Below are positions 17,049 through 26,423 of a DNA stretch of 64,000 nucleotides, one piece after another (the first letter of the stretch is position 1; every line of letters begins with the position of its first letter). The notes beneath the pieces are model-generated. The model saw only the letters and a program-made list of their open reading frames with translations. It was not told the DNA's origin and searched no databases. The DNA is from Acinetobacter sichuanensis (GTDB lineage: Bacteria > Pseudomonadota > Gammaproteobacteria > Pseudomonadales > Moraxellaceae). The stretch spans positions 48,450 through 112,449 of the forward strand of contig NZ_PYIX02000009.1 of the NCBI RefSeq assembly GCF_003024515.2, in the 5' to 3' direction. Both the position numbers and the translations under genes were made by a program.

Positions 17049-17135
17049 TTTTCATCTCCTTTGCGTTTATTTAAAGTGAATGTCTTTGTTTTCAGTCACT
17101 CAGACATTCACCCGATTTAAAATAACAACACCTGA

Positions 17136-18140
17136 TTAATGATAACCGTCATCACCAATACGGACTTTGTCACGGAATACCCAATACGACAGTCCTGTAT
17201 AGATCAAAATAATTGGTATCAAGATCAATGCGCCAATCAAAGCAAAAAGCTGACTACTTTCAGGAGCAGCGGCTTCCCAAATGGTGATGGATGGTGGAAT
17301 TACATACGGCCAAAGACTGATCATAAAGCCCGTATAGGCTAAGAATACCAATGCCAAAGTATAAATAAACGGGCTTAATTCAGCGCGTTGTTTACATGCA
17401 CGTAATACCAGCCATGTAAAAATCACCACTAAAATCGGGACAGGACTGAAATACATCAATTGAGGCTGACTAAACCAACGCGCAGCAATTTCAGGATGTG
17501 CCATAGGTGTATAAATACTGACTGCACCAAAAATCACAAATAAAGCAATGATCATTTTCGGCATGAGTTTGTACATACGATCCTGTAAATCAAGTTCGGT
17601 TTTAAAAATCAACCACGCACAACCCAATGCAGCATAAAGCACCACCACGCCAATGCCTGTAAAAATAGTAAATGGTGTTAACCAATCCAGACCACCACCT
17701 GCATACATATGATTTTCGACTTTAATGCCTTGAATATAAGCCCCCAAGATCATCCCTTGAAAGAAACTCGCCAAGATTGAACCGCCAATAAAGGACTTGT
17801 CCCAAAAATGCTTGGTGCGATTGGCTTTAAAACGAAACTCAAATGCCACACCACGGAAAATCAAAGCAATCACCATCAAAATGATGGGCATATACAGTGC
17901 AGACAACACTGTCGCATAGACCAAAGGAAATGCCGCATATAAGGCTGCACCACCGAGCACCATCCACGTTTCATTACCATCCCATACAGGCGCAACGGTA
18001 TTCATCATGACATCACGTTCGTGTTGGTCTTTGAAGAATGGGAATAAAATCCCTATGCCTAAATCAAAACCATCCAACACCACATAGATAAACACGCCAA
18101 TGGCAATGATCACAATCCAAATCAGAGATAAATCAATCAT
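17136..18140 (-). CDS. cioB: Cytochrome bd-type (cyanide-insensitive) quinol oxidase subunit II
   Basis: CydB/CioB family, 334 aa with about eight transmembrane helices. Family hallmarks are the N-terminal IYVVLDGFDLGIG, WDGNETW and RGVAFEFRFK. It pairs with the subunit I encoded immediately upstream; the TAA of cioA and the ATG here share one base (TAATG). The short Q-loop type of the partner points to the CIO subclass. Role: membrane partner of subunit I in reducing O2 to water with electrons from quinol. Confidence 0.95.
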   Translation of the reverse strand: MIDLSLIWIVIIAIGVFIYVVLDGFDLGIGILFPFFKDQHERDVMMNTVAPVWDGNETWMVLGGAALYAAFPLVYATVLSALYMPIILMVIALIFRGVAFEFRFKANRTKHFWDKSFIGGSILASFFQGMILGAYIQGIKVENHMYAGGGLDWLTPFTIFTGIGVVVLYAALGCAWLIFKTELDLQDRMYKLMPKMIIALFVIFGAVSIYTPMAHPEIAARWFSQPQLMYFSPVPILVVIFTWLVLRACKQRAELSPFIYTLALVFLAYTGFMISLWPYVIPPSITIWEAAAPESSQLFALIGALILIPIILIYTGLSYWVFRDKVRIGDDGYH

Positions 18141-19597
18141 TATTTACGCTCCTGTTCATTGCTATTACCAGCATTCAAATCTGAGTCAACGCTTTCTTCT
18201 ACACTGGTCAATGGACGTTTCGAGGCAAGAATCACCGCCTCTTCGCTATGAATTGCACCTTCTGGCGTTGCATGAATAAATTGCGGACCTTTATGCATCA
18301 GTTTCAGCATGTAATAAATCCCAATGCCAAATACCACGCAGTACACCACCACAAAAATGATTAGTGTTAGTCCCACTTGCTCTGCCGATACAGGCGATAA
18401 TGCATCTTTGGTTCGCATTACCCCATAAACCACCCACGGTTGACGTCCGACTTCAGTGGTAAACCAACCCGCAAGTAGTGCAATAAATCCTGATGGACCC
18501 ATCACAAAAGCAAAACGATGCAACCATTTATTTTCATACAGCTTGCCACCTTTACGCAAAATCAAGGCAAAGAATGCCAATGCAATCATCAACATGCCAA
18601 GCACGACCATAATGCGGAAACTCCAGAACACCACCAATGAATTTGGACGGTCTTCTTTGGCAAATTCTTTTAAGCCTTTGACTTCACCATCCATCGTATG
18701 TGTCATGATCAGGCTTCCAAGATTAGGAATACCAATCGCATATTTGGTTTCTTCCGCTTCCATATCAGGAATACCGAATAAATATAACGGCATGCCCTCG
18801 CCTTTATTGGTTTCCCAATGTCCTTCAATCGCAGCCAATTTTGCCGGTTGATGTTTCAAGGTATTTAAACCGTGGTTATCGCCAATCAACACTTGTAATG
18901 GTGCAAGGATCAGGATCATCCACATTGCCATAGAAAAAGATTTTTTTACCAAGGCATCACGGCGACCTTTGAGTAAATGCCATGCCGCAGTTGAAGCGAC
19001 CAATAAAGCAGACACTAAGAATGCAGCCGCAGCCATATGTGCTAAACGGTATGGAAATGAAGGATTAAATACGATGGCAAACCAATCGGTTGGAACAATA
19101 ATGCCGTTTTCAATCGCAAAGCCTTGTGGTGTCTGCATCCAACTGTTTGAAGACAAAATCCAAAACATGGAAATACAAGTACCTATCGCCACCATCGCTG
19201 TTGCAAAAAAGTGAGCACGTGGACCAACACGCCCCCAACCAAACAGCATAATGCCAAGGAAACCTGCCTCAAGGAAAAAGGCACTCAACACTTCATAGGT
19301 CAATAAAGGTCCTGTTACAGAACCAGCCACCCGTGAGAACTCGCTCCAGTTGGTACCAAACTGATAGCTCATCACCACACCTGATACGACCCCCATACCA
19401 AATGCAACCGCGAATATTTTCACCCAAAATTTAAATAAGTCCTGATACACAGGGTCTTTGGTTTTTAGCCATCGCCATTCTAAAACAGCTAAAAAGCTTG
19501 CTAAACCAATTGAAATAGCTGGAAAAATAATATGAAAAGACACTGTAAAAGCAAACTGAATACGTGCCAGTTCTAGTGCTGTAAGTCCTAAAGTCAT
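18140..19597 (-). CDS. cioA: Cytochrome bd-type (cyanide-insensitive) quinol oxidase subunit I
   Basis: 485 aa inner-membrane subunit with the haem b and b/d sites. The N-terminus (LELARIQFAFTVSFH, His22 equivalent to the haem-ligand His19) and the GWFTTEVGRQPW segment are diagnostic. The quinol-binding Q-loop is short, as in CioA rather than long-loop E. coli CydA, which predicts relative cyanide resistance and low proton coupling. The start at 19597 has a good AAGGTG Shine-Dalgarno. The operon is cioA-cioB-DUF2474 with a terminator after the last gene. A 64-codon reading frame overlaps the start by 4 bp. No FNR or ArcA-like site was identified upstream by eye. Confidence 0.95.
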   Translation of the reverse strand: MTLGLTALELARIQFAFTVSFHIIFPAISIGLASFLAVLEWRWLKTKDPVYQDLFKFWVKIFAVAFGMGVVSGVVMSYQFGTNWSEFSRVAGSVTGPLLTYEVLSAFFLEAGFLGIMLFGWGRVGPRAHFFATAMVAIGTCISMFWILSSNSWMQTPQGFAIENGIIVPTDWFAIVFNPSFPYRLAHMAAAAFLVSALLVASTAAWHLLKGRRDALVKKSFSMAMWMILILAPLQVLIGDNHGLNTLKHQPAKLAAIEGHWETNKGEGMPLYLFGIPDMEAEETKYAIGIPNLGSLIMTHTMDGEVKGLKEFAKEDRPNSLVVFWSFRIMVVLGMLMIALAFFALILRKGGKLYENKWLHRFAFVMGPSGFIALLAGWFTTEVGRQPWVVYGVMRTKDALSPVSAEQVGLTLIIFVVVYCVVFGIGIYYMLKLMHKGPQFIHATPEGAIHSEEAVILASKRPLTSVEESVDSDLNAGNSNEQERK

Positions 19598-19788
19598 AAC
19601 ATCACCTTACTGTTTTGAGGCAGTTCAATGCTAAACACTGCACAGGAATATTGTTGTTTTACTAAATCAGCATAAACGCTCGTTTTATTACTCGTCTGTT
19701 GCTTTATGTTTGTATTTTTTTTAACCAAACCTAAGCTCAAGATGAGTATATTTCTTCCCACCATTTTTGGAAATTTTTGCAATTTCAT
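19594..19788 (-). CDS. Possible 64-aa leader protein upstream of cioA (uncertain)
   Basis: Reading frame of 64 codons whose TGA overlaps the cioA ATG by 4 bp (ATGA-type), as seen in coupled genes. It has a basic N-terminus with a short hydrophobic stretch (NILILSLGLV), one Cys and no recognisable domain. The Shine-Dalgarno before its ATG is weak. It may be a chance frame or a regulatory leader. Confidence 0.3.
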   Translation of the reverse strand: MKLQKFPKMVGRNILILSLGLVKKNTNIKQQTSNKTSVYADLVKQQYSCAVFSIELPQNSKVML

Positions 19789-19864
19789 GATAAATCTCTA
19801 CATAATAAATTCGTAAATTGATTGCTTTATTCTAAAATTTAGAACAAAAAATCATTGAATAGTT

Positions 19865-20302
19865 TTATGCAAAGCTGAACGGCGGGGCTCGTCCTTGGGG
19901 AATTAAATAGAGACGCTGTAAAGCAAAATAAACATGCTGAAATGTTTTGCTATAAGCAATCAATCTGACTTGTAAGCGTACAAAGACTTCACTAATACCA
20001 AACTCGGGTGGTAAGACTAGATTGCCATAGACCACACAATATTGACATTGATGATTGATATCATGCTGATGATCGTGATGATCTGAGTTTTGCGCAGACT
20101 GATCTAGGTGTAGATAATGATGAATAAAACTGGTTTGATGTACAGGATCTGATTCATCACCGTCAGGATGCAATAAAGAATGCGTAATGTGTTCACAGAC
20201 CGGAGCAATTTGATATTGCTCAGGCAATAGCGGCTGTAAGAAAACCGCAATCTGTAACAATACTGTTGCAAATGCTAGCAACAGCCCACTACGTCTTAGC
20301 AC
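19865..20302 (-). CDS. DUF2946-like secreted His-rich protein
   Basis: 145 aa. A signal peptide or N-terminal anchor is evident (LLLAFATVLLQIAVFL). The middle is strikingly rich in His and Asp (HHYLHLDQ, DHHDHQHD) and includes a CQYC motif, followed by a hydrophobic segment and the typical C-terminal QGRAPP. This layout is that of DUF2946 proteins, often found near copper and metal handling genes; metal binding is plausible from composition, not shown. It sits 76 bp beyond the small reading frame before cioA but is a separate transcription unit by appearance. Confidence 0.75.
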   Translation of the reverse strand: MLRRSGLLLAFATVLLQIAVFLQPLLPEQYQIAPVCEHITHSLLHPDGDESDPVHQTSFIHHYLHLDQSAQNSDHHDHQHDINHQCQYCVVYGNLVLPPEFGISEVFVRLQVRLIAYSKTFQHVYFALQRLYLIPQGRAPPFSFA

Positions 20303-20566
20303 AATTGATTGCTCATATTGAATAAAAGGCGGTGCTGAATAACAACTTGAAAGATACTCAATACTAGATTAGCTATACTAAATTAGACAATATTGAATAA
20401 AAACCAAGCACATTACTCAACTTTACTCTTTCAACTATAGTCCATATTTTTAGGTTTTTAAAGCCTATTTCATGTTTTTATTGCAATACCTATATGTTTT
20501 CTAAATAATATTTAAATCCTGATAAAATAAGTTCAAGCAGCGTTATAAATACTTGAAATATTGAAT
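20303..20566. other. AT-rich intergenic region
   Basis: 264 bp upstream of the DUF2946 gene and downstream of the 20.6-kb membrane protein gene. It presumably holds the DUF2946 promoter on the minus strand; the TATACT/TATAGT-like hexamers are too many to choose one. No gene or hairpin is convincing. Confidence 0.4.
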
Positions 20567-21433
20567 TCAAAGCAGATGTTGATAAGCAGGATAAAAAATA
20601 GCTGCAAAGCTAACACTAACGAAAACCACCCAGAACAGAACATTTGACCATTTTAATAAAAATAATCGTCTTTCATTTAACTGAAAATTTTCCATATTAA
20701 AATAACTTTTATACCAAAAACCTGTATAAATTTTTGCACTCGGATTTTTAATTTGTAGTTGTTGTAAGAAAGCACTATACATTTGATATTTATTTTTGAG
20801 AAAAAATACTTTCTTGAACGTAAAATCCAATTCAAACATTCGAGGATAATCTTGTAATTCCTTCTTATGTATTAATGTATAGCGTATTTCCATCCGATGT
20901 GTTTTCCCTACCGAGACCATATGAACAGAATCAATATCACAATAATAAATCTGCTCAGTTGAACCATCTGTAAAAAGAATCACGACAGTATCAAGGTGAA
21001 TCTGAAAGTTTTGGATGATTGCTTTGGATTGAGATGTAGATATAGTTCTATAAAACAAAATAAAAATTGGTAAAACCAACAACAGACTCAAAAAGATGGT
21101 GGTATGTACCTCCATAAATACCTCAGGATCAAGGAATTTGATAAACTCGAATACATCTTCAAAAATTGTGTAAAAAACAATCCACACAAAAAAGATTAAT
21201 TGCAAAATAAAAACCAAAATAAAATATTTAATGATCATACTCACAACATATGCAGGCTTACCCTTGAGTGGTAAATCAAACTGCTGTTTATAATACTTAG
21301 TTTTAAAAGTTTGATCTTTGCGTAATTGGCTTTCTATAACCTGTTGTTCCATCCACTGCTGTCTTAAATGATGTAAATGAATTTTATTGGGATCAAATTT
21401 TTTGTGATGTTTACGATGTCGTAGCTTAGCCAT
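20567..21433 (-). CDS. Membrane protein of unknown function
   Basis: 288 aa. A very basic His/Lys-rich N-terminus (RHRKHHKK) is followed by two closely spaced transmembrane helices (about residues 65-85 and 112-128), then a cytoplasmic or periplasmic beta-rich domain of about 120 residues (TVVILFTDGSTEQIYYCDIDSV resembles PH-like bacterial domains), and a final transmembrane helix near the C-terminus. I do not recognise the family. Flanked by an AT-rich gap on one side and the terminator at 21502 on the other, it appears to be monocistronic. Confidence 0.75.
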   Translation of the reverse strand: MAKLRHRKHHKKFDPNKIHLHHLRQQWMEQQVIESQLRKDQTFKTKYYKQQFDLPLKGKPAYVVSMIIKYFILVFILQLIFFVWIVFYTIFEDVFEFIKFLDPEVFMEVHTTIFLSLLLVLPIFILFYRTISTSQSKAIIQNFQIHLDTVVILFTDGSTEQIYYCDIDSVHMVSVGKTHRMEIRYTLIHKKELQDYPRMFELDFTFKKVFFLKNKYQMYSAFLQQLQIKNPSAKIYTGFWYKSYFNMENFQLNERRLFLLKWSNVLFWVVFVSVSFAAIFYPAYQHLL

Positions 21434-21501
21434 TTATATAATTTTGCAAAAACAATAGTATGATATAACAATCATAAATCAGCAGTAATATCATGTATAC
21501 A

Positions 21502-21527
21502 AAAGCGAGTGATCAATCACTCGCTTT
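21502..21527. terminator. Bidirectional terminator
   Basis: Perfect 12-bp inverted repeat (AAAGCGAGTGAT and ATCACTCGCTTT) around a 2-base centre, just downstream of the broken nitroreductase-like gene on the minus strand. Confidence 0.75.
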
Positions 21528-21553
21528 ACTGACAATATAAAAATCAATGAAAA

Positions 21554-22156
21554 CTATTTAAAAACTTTAAAACGTACTTGATCTTCAATATATGTTTTTT
21601 CTGTTGCAGGTGCTTCAATAGAACCAAAGACGAATTGTGCGCGCAATTTCCAACTCGCAGGAATCTCCCATTCAGTATGAACTTGATCATCTACGATTGG
21701 ATTATAATGCTGTAAAGAACCACCTAAACCTTCTGTATGCAATGCTGTCCATGTCGCAAACTGAGCAATTGCGGTTGAATGCTCTGACCAAATAGGGAAA
21801 TTATCTGCATATAATGGAAATTGATCCTGCAAATGTTTAACTACATCCACATTTTCAAAAAATAAAACCGTTGCAAAACCTGCTTTAAAGCTTTCAATAC
21901 GTGTATTGGTTTTTGTTGCAGCAACTTCATCCACAGCATAGCTACGCAATTTTTCTTTCACCAATTGCCAAAATTTTTCATGTTGTTGATTAAATAAAAT
22001 AACAGCACGTGAAGACTGGGAGTTAAACGAAGATGGGCTTTGCTTGATTGCATTTTGAATTAAGGCAGTTAACAGCTCAGGTGTTTGCTCAACACGGCGT
22101 CCAATCGCATAAATTGTTCGTCTATTTTAAATTAAATCTAAAAAATGATTCGACAT
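21554..22156 (-). pseudogene. Nitroreductase-like gene inactivated by an in-frame stop at codon 10
   Basis: Read from the ATG at 22156 (with AAGGA upstream), the frame gives MSNHFLDLI then TAA at 22127-22129. It continues in the same frame without another lesion through NRRTIYAIG to the normal end at 21554. Full length would be 200 aa, matching the intact paralogue at 39161-39754 (197 aa), where the aligned residue is Lys, so a single AAA to TAA change explains the stop. The next possible start, a GTG at 21964, would lose the RRTIYAIG region likely needed for FMN binding. Conserved segments include FPIWSEHS and LQHYNPI. Suppression or a sequencing error are alternatives. Confidence 0.85.
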
Positions 22157-22349
22157 TTTTAAAAATCCTTTGCTATTTTCTCGGGGAAATACCAGATAAC
22201 GCCAGTCAAATATTAAGCAAAACTAAACAATGTGAGTTTGATAACACTTTGCTTATTAGAACAAAAAAATAGTGAAAAATCTTCTTTTTCATATATAAAA
22301 GATCATGATTTATATATCATTTTTTGAAAAAAGATGTTCTCTGATATAA

Positions 22350-22376
22350 AAAATGCCAATACAAAATTGGCATTTT
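22350..22376. terminator. Intergenic inverted repeat, probable bidirectional terminator
   Basis: Perfect 11-bp stem AAAATGCCAAT/ATTGGCATTTT with a 5-base loop, bearing A and T tracts on both sides. It lies between the broken nitroreductase gene and the dispersed repeat, so it could end transcription arriving from fumC and the repeat. Confidence 0.6.
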
Positions 22377-22439
22377 CATTAAAACTTAATCATGTTTATA
22401 CCATTCTTGGAAATTAACATAATATAAGAGGTTTGTTTT

Positions 22440-22628
22440 TTGACGGAGTCTTACATCTAAAGTTTATATTTAGGGAATAACCTTCGGCTCGACCTACTTT
22501 TGTTTTGGCAAAAGTAGGCAAAACCATTGTCATCCACAGAACTCGACAAATACCGCAAATTGATTAATGTATTGCAAAAACATTATCCATCATGAGTAGT
22601 CTTGCCTCAAACAACTGTGGATGACGTT
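22440..22628 (-). repeat. Dispersed structured repeat, copy B
   Basis: Reverse-orientation homologue of 5836-6022, between fumC and the broken nitroreductase gene. On the minus strand the helices are: outer 11-bp stem GTCATCCACAG with CTGTGGATGAC (22615-22625 with 22529-22539), hairpin TTGTT-TGA-GGCAA (22602-22614), hairpin CCTACTTTTG/CAAAAGTAGG (22493-22518), and AGCC-GAA-GGTT (22480-22490). All still pair although the bases differ from copy A. The two G-U dependent helices pair only as minus-strand RNA, the same orientation as copy A relative to the element. Confidence 0.85.
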
Positions 22629-22703
22629 TCCGCGTCTTAATTTATAATTAGAAGCAGAAAAAATCATTCCAAAAATATATTATAAAACTTTTATTAATTG
22701 GTG

Positions 22704-24098
22704 TTATTTGACATTTGGATGAACCATTTTTTCAGGTTGTACAACCTCATCAAATTGTTCTGGACTAACAAAGCCCAACTCCACCGCGACTTCTTTTAAA
22801 GTTTTGCCTTGTTTATATGCTGTTTTTGCAACCTTTGCTGCATTTTCATAACCAATCACAGGATTTAAAGCTGTAACTAACATCAATGAATTATGTAAGA
22901 AATAGTCTATTTTTTCACGATTTGGCTCAATCCCTACTGCACAATGCTCGTCAAAACTATTACAAGCATCACCTAATAATTGAATAGATTGAATTAAATT
23001 AAATGCAATAACAGGCATAAAAACATTCAGTTCAAAATTTCCAGATGCACCAGCAAAGTTAATCGTTGTGTCATTGCCCATGACCTGTGCAACCACCATT
23101 GTCATTGCTTCACATTGTGTTGGATTTACTTTCCCTGGCATGATACTTGAACCAGGCTCATTTTCAGGAATATGTATTTCACCAAAACCACAACGCGGTC
23201 CACTTGCCAACCAACGAATATCATTAGCAATTTTATTTAAACTCGCAGCTAAAGTTTTTAACGCGCCTGAAGCAAAAACAGCAGCATCACGCCCAGCTAA
23301 AGCCTCAAACTTATTTGGATTACTGATAAATGGTAACGAGGTTAAAGCTGACAATTGTGCGGCTGCTTGTTCAGCATAATCAGGGTGAGCATTTAAACCT
23401 GTACCCACAGCTGTACCGCCTAAAGGTAACTCATACAACCAAACCAGTGCTTGCTCTAAACGCTTAATACCATTGTCCAGTTGTTGCACATAACCACTAA
23501 ATTCTTGTCCCAAAGTTAAAGGCGTAGCATCTTGTAAATGGGTACGTCCAATTTTAACAATATCGTTAAAGGCTTCTGACTTTGCATGCAATGTGTTTCG
23601 CAATCTTTGTACAGCAGGAATAAGTAATTCATTGATGTGTAATGCAGCAGCAACATGAATAGCGGTAGGAAATGAGTCATTTGTAGACTGTGCACGATTG
23701 ACATGATCATTCGGATGAACTGGCTTTTGTGAGCCTAAAGGATTGCCTAATTTTTGGTTGGCGATATTCGCAATGACCTCATTACAGTTCATATTGCTTT
23801 GTGTGCCAGAACCTGTTTGCCAAACAACCAAAGGAAATTGGTGATCCCATTGTCCTGAAATCACTTCATCTGCGGCATCTACAATATAATTTTTAAGCTC
23901 ATCTGGAATTTGTTTAAGTTCTGCATTTGTAATTGCAGCAGCCTTTTTGACTAATCCCATCGCACGAATCATGGGACATGGTAAATGCTCATGACCAATT
24001 TTAAAGTTTTGTATACTACGTTGTGTTTGCGCACCCCATAATGCTTCACTTGGGACTTCTACCTCTCCCATGGTGTCATGTTCAATACGTGTCTGCAT
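22704..24098 (-). CDS. fumC: Class II fumarate hydratase FumC
   Basis: Oxygen-stable, iron-free fumarase of the TCA cycle (fumarate to L-malate), active as a cytoplasmic homotetramer. Family signatures: GSGTQSNMN (substrate site), THLQDATP, the [13 protein letters not shown] flexible loop with the catalytic Ser, and [14 protein letters not shown]. The ATG at 24098 (464 aa, the standard FumC length) is preferred over a GTG two codons earlier because a GAGG Shine-Dalgarno lies 5 nt before it and would overlap the GTG. It stands alone with a 119-bp gap to the galE-like gene. Class II fumarases are often induced by iron limitation or superoxide; no Fur or SoxS box was confirmed here. Confidence 0.97.
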   Translation of the reverse strand: MQTRIEHDTMGEVEVPSEALWGAQTQRSIQNFKIGHEHLPCPMIRAMGLVKKAAAITNAELKQIPDELKNYIVDAADEVISGQWDHQFPLVVWQTGSGTQSNMNCNEVIANIANQKLGNPLGSQKPVHPNDHVNRAQSTNDSFPTAIHVAAALHINELLIPAVQRLRNTLHAKSEAFNDIVKIGRTHLQDATPLTLGQEFSGYVQQLDNGIKRLEQALVWLYELPLGGTAVGTGLNAHPDYAEQAAAQLSALTSLPFISNPNKFEALAGRDAAVFASGALKTLAASLNKIANDIRWLASGPRCGFGEIHIPENEPGSSIMPGKVNPTQCEAMTMVVAQVMGNDTTINFAGASGNFELNVFMPVIAFNLIQSIQLLGDACNSFDEHCAVGIEPNREKIDYFLHNSLMLVTALNPVIGYENAAKVAKTAYKQGKTLKEVAVELGFVSPEQFDEVVQPEKMVHPNVK

Positions 24099-24224
24099 AC
24101 TCACCTCTTGCTCACTTAATAACGATTTATCATGATGTTAAAATGCTATTTTTATTGCATTTGCTGCATGCTAATCAATATTAATACAATTGTAAACAAT
24201 AATCATTATCAAATATGGCTTAAT

Positions 24225-25229
24225 TTAGCCATGATTTAATGTATTTTGATAAAATCGCCATTCATCTTGGATCATTGTGCTTAAGGAGCGCTTCGCAGTC
24301 CATTTAAGTATATTTTCAGCCTTGTTGCTTTTTGAACCTACTTGAGCGAGTTCTTGGTAGATATAACTTGCATCTACTGTGTGAATTTGAGCTTGTGTCA
24401 CTTCAGCAACAATATCAATTAAATTTTGAATTGAGCTAGGTTGCCCTGCGATATCAAAACTTTCACAGATATTAAACTGGTTTTGCAACCACAATATACT
24501 GGCTTGAACTGCATCACATACATCCAATACATGAACAAAACTTCTCTCAACTGTTCCATCCGCAGTTGCAGCTTGGTTTTGTAACTCAATCACATCTCTT
24601 TGCTGCGCTGCGACTTGTAAAAGCATGGGTACAATGTTTTTCGGTAAAGGATTTACAAACTCGCCCAATACGCCATGTTCAAACGCTCCCACAACATTTG
24701 CTAGACGTAAAATCGCAATGCGCCATTCATTGTCAGTTTTGCATGTATCCTTAATAATTTCCTCAATCATTTGTTGAGATTTAATGTAAGGATTTTCATA
24801 AGAATAATTAAACTCAACCGATTCATCGAGCTCTAAACTCGACTTTCCATAAACAGCTAAACTTGATAAATGAACTAAAGTTCGTACACCTGTACGTTGC
24901 ATTGAGCGTAATAAACTCATAATACAACTCACATTATCATTATAATATTCAAGTGGTTTTAATTTAGACTCTTCAAGTGCCTTAAACCCTGCGGTATGTA
25001 CTACAGCATCAATCGAATATTGCTCAAAAACTTTATTTAAAGCGGGTGTATTTCGAACATCGATTTTGACAAAAGGAATATACATTCCTGAAATATATTC
25101 AAGTCGTTCTAAAGTATGTAAATTTGAATTGGCTAAGTTATCCACAATGACGACCTCTTGCCCTTGAGCAAGCAAGCTTATCACCACGTGCGAGCCTATA
25201 AAGCCTAAACCACCAGTCACTAAAATCAT
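24225..25229 (-). CDS. GalE-like NAD-dependent epimerase with a substituted catalytic lysine
   Basis: 334 aa, extended SDR of the UDP-glucose 4-epimerase type. The Rossmann motif TGGLGFIGSH, HTAGFKALEES, the Ser of SSLAVYG and Tyr148 are present. The catalytic Tyr-x3-Lys is altered to Tyr148-Ile-Lys-Ser-Gln152: the codon is CAA, one step from AAA. In GalE this Lys lowers the tyrosine pKa and holds the NAD ribose, so activity is probably impaired unless Lys150 substitutes. The C-terminal half is shorter and less conserved than in E. coli GalE. It is not in a sugar-nucleotide or capsule cluster: its neighbours are fumC and, divergently, the tus genes. It may be a repurposed epimerase or a decaying paralogue. 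Confidence 0.85.
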   Translation of the reverse strand: MILVTGGLGFIGSHVVISLLAQGQEVVIVDNLANSNLHTLERLEYISGMYIPFVKIDVRNTPALNKVFEQYSIDAVVHTAGFKALEESKLKPLEYYNDNVSCIMSLLRSMQRTGVRTLVHLSSLAVYGKSSLELDESVEFNYSYENPYIKSQQMIEEIIKDTCKTDNEWRIAILRLANVVGAFEHGVLGEFVNPLPKNIVPMLLQVAAQQRDVIELQNQAATADGTVERSFVHVLDVCDAVQASILWLQNQFNICESFDIAGQPSSIQNLIDIVAEVTQAQIHTVDASYIYQELAQVGSKSNKAENILKWTAKRSLSTMIQDEWRFYQNTLNHG

Positions 25230-25299
25230 TGTATACTACCTATTTTTATCAAGTGTAAATGACATTGCCTTTACCATCTAATCTTCAAGTGAAGTTTCA

Positions 25300-25668
25300 A
25301 TGAGTACTCTATTACTAATCACCTCTACGCCTAATTCAGTTCATGCTTGGCATGCCTTAGGCTTAGCACAGGCTTTACAAGCAAAAAATCAAGATTTTCG
25401 TGTTTTCTTCTATCAAGATGCTGTCACTGTTGCAAATGGCTTGCAGTGGGTGCCTGATGATCAACGTAATTTAACCCATGAATGGCAACAGCTAGCCATA
25501 CGCTTACCTGTTTGTGTCAGTGCTGCCCTAGCACGAGGTATCACAGATCAGGAAAATGCTAAACGTCATCAAATTTCAACACATAACCTTGCCGAAGGCT
25601 TTGAGTTAGTCGGCTTAGGAGAACTTGCAGATGCAGTTGAATCCTGTGATCGACTCCTTCAATTCTAA
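25300..25668 (+). CDS. tusD: Sulfurtransferase complex subunit TusD
   Basis: DsrE-family protein, 122 aa. It accepts persulfide sulfur from TusA and, in the TusBCD heterohexamer, passes it to TusE for 2-thiolation of the wobble uridine of tRNAs by MnmA. The conserved cysteine is in LPVCVSAALARGI, as in E. coli TusD, with a Rossmann-like N-terminus (LLLITSTPNSVHAWHALGLA). First of four genes in the order D-C-B-E. Confidence 0.9.
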   Translation: MSTLLLITSTPNSVHAWHALGLAQALQAKNQDFRVFFYQDAVTVANGLQWVPDDQRNLTHEWQQLAIRLPVCVSAALARGITDQENAKRHQISTHNLAEGFELVGLGELADAVESCDRLLQF

Positions 25669-25711
25669 GATGTTATTTTCAATTAAGTGTTGCAATTAAA
25701 AGGTAAATTGT

Positions 25712-26062
25712 GTGAAAACTGTACTCGTCATTTTAACTCACCCAAACCTCAACCATTTACAAGTCAATGAAAGTATTTCAGCAACAATGGTTTTGGCAAC
25801 TTTTGGTAGTGAAGTCAAAGTCTTACTTAAAGAATCAGCACTCAGTTTACTAAAATCTGATCTGCTTTTTGATGCAAAAAAACATCCATTTAAATTGGCA
25901 TCTAATATGCTAGATAGTTTTGAGTTCTATGATCTCACCCCTATTTTGGTAGAAAATAAGGATAAAAATTCAGTTTTTGTTACGTATTCACAACAACAAA
26001 TTGAATTTATTGATTTAAATCCAGAATTCCTCCACGATTTTGATCATGTGCTGTATTGGTAA
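25712..26062 (+). CDS. tusC: TusC-like sulfurtransferase subunit
   Basis: DsrE/DsrF-family protein, 116 aa, GTG start with AAGGT upstream. Position between tusD and tusB identifies it; the sequence is more divergent than its neighbours. Non-catalytic structural subunit of TusBCD in tRNA 2-thiolation. Confidence 0.75.
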   Translation: MKTVLVILTHPNLNHLQVNESISATMVLATFGSEVKVLLKESALSLLKSDLLFDAKKHPFKLASNMLDSFEFYDLTPILVENKDKNSVFVTYSQQQIEFIDLNPEFLHDFDHVLYW

Positions 26063-26084
26063 ACGCAGAAATAAGAGAATATAA

Positions 26085-26369
26085 ATGTCAGAACCTACTT
26101 TATTTTTAATGCAATCTGAATTTGCGAAAACATCAGCACATATTGAACAATTCAAGATGATGAGTACCGCTCAAGATGTTCTTGTTTTAATGGGAGATGC
26201 GGTTTTATTTGCAGATGATGAACGCTTATCTGATGATTGTCAGATTTATATTTTGGCTTCAGATCTAGACTTATGGGTGGCTGATTTACCGAAATATATT
26301 AAAGTGCTTTCTTATGCTGAGTTTGCGGACTTAATTTTAGACTTTAAACGTTGTATCAGTTTAAAATAA
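26085..26369 (+). CDS. tusB: TusB-like (DsrH) sulfurtransferase subunit
   Basis: 94 aa, DsrH-family. The VLVLMGDAVLFADDE segment and the Cys near the C-terminus (FKRCISLK) resemble TusB. Follows tusC by 22 bp. Third subunit of the TusBCD sulfur relay complex. Confidence 0.8.
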   Translation: MSEPTLFLMQSEFAKTSAHIEQFKMMSTAQDVLVLMGDAVLFADDERLSDDCQIYILASDLDLWVADLPKYIKVLSYAEFADLILDFKRCISLK

Positions 26370-26408
26370 TATTTTGTTTGATTTTATTAGATAGGTTCGC
26401 CCTATCTG

Positions 26409-26423
26409 CTTAGGCTATTTTAT
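26409..26423 (+). repeat. CTTAGGCTATTTTAT motif, copy 3
   Basis: Exact third copy, placed immediately before the tusE start codon (26422) and after a 7-bp hairpin with loop TTCGC at 26389-26407. Its last two bases overlap the ATG. Confidence 0.6.
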
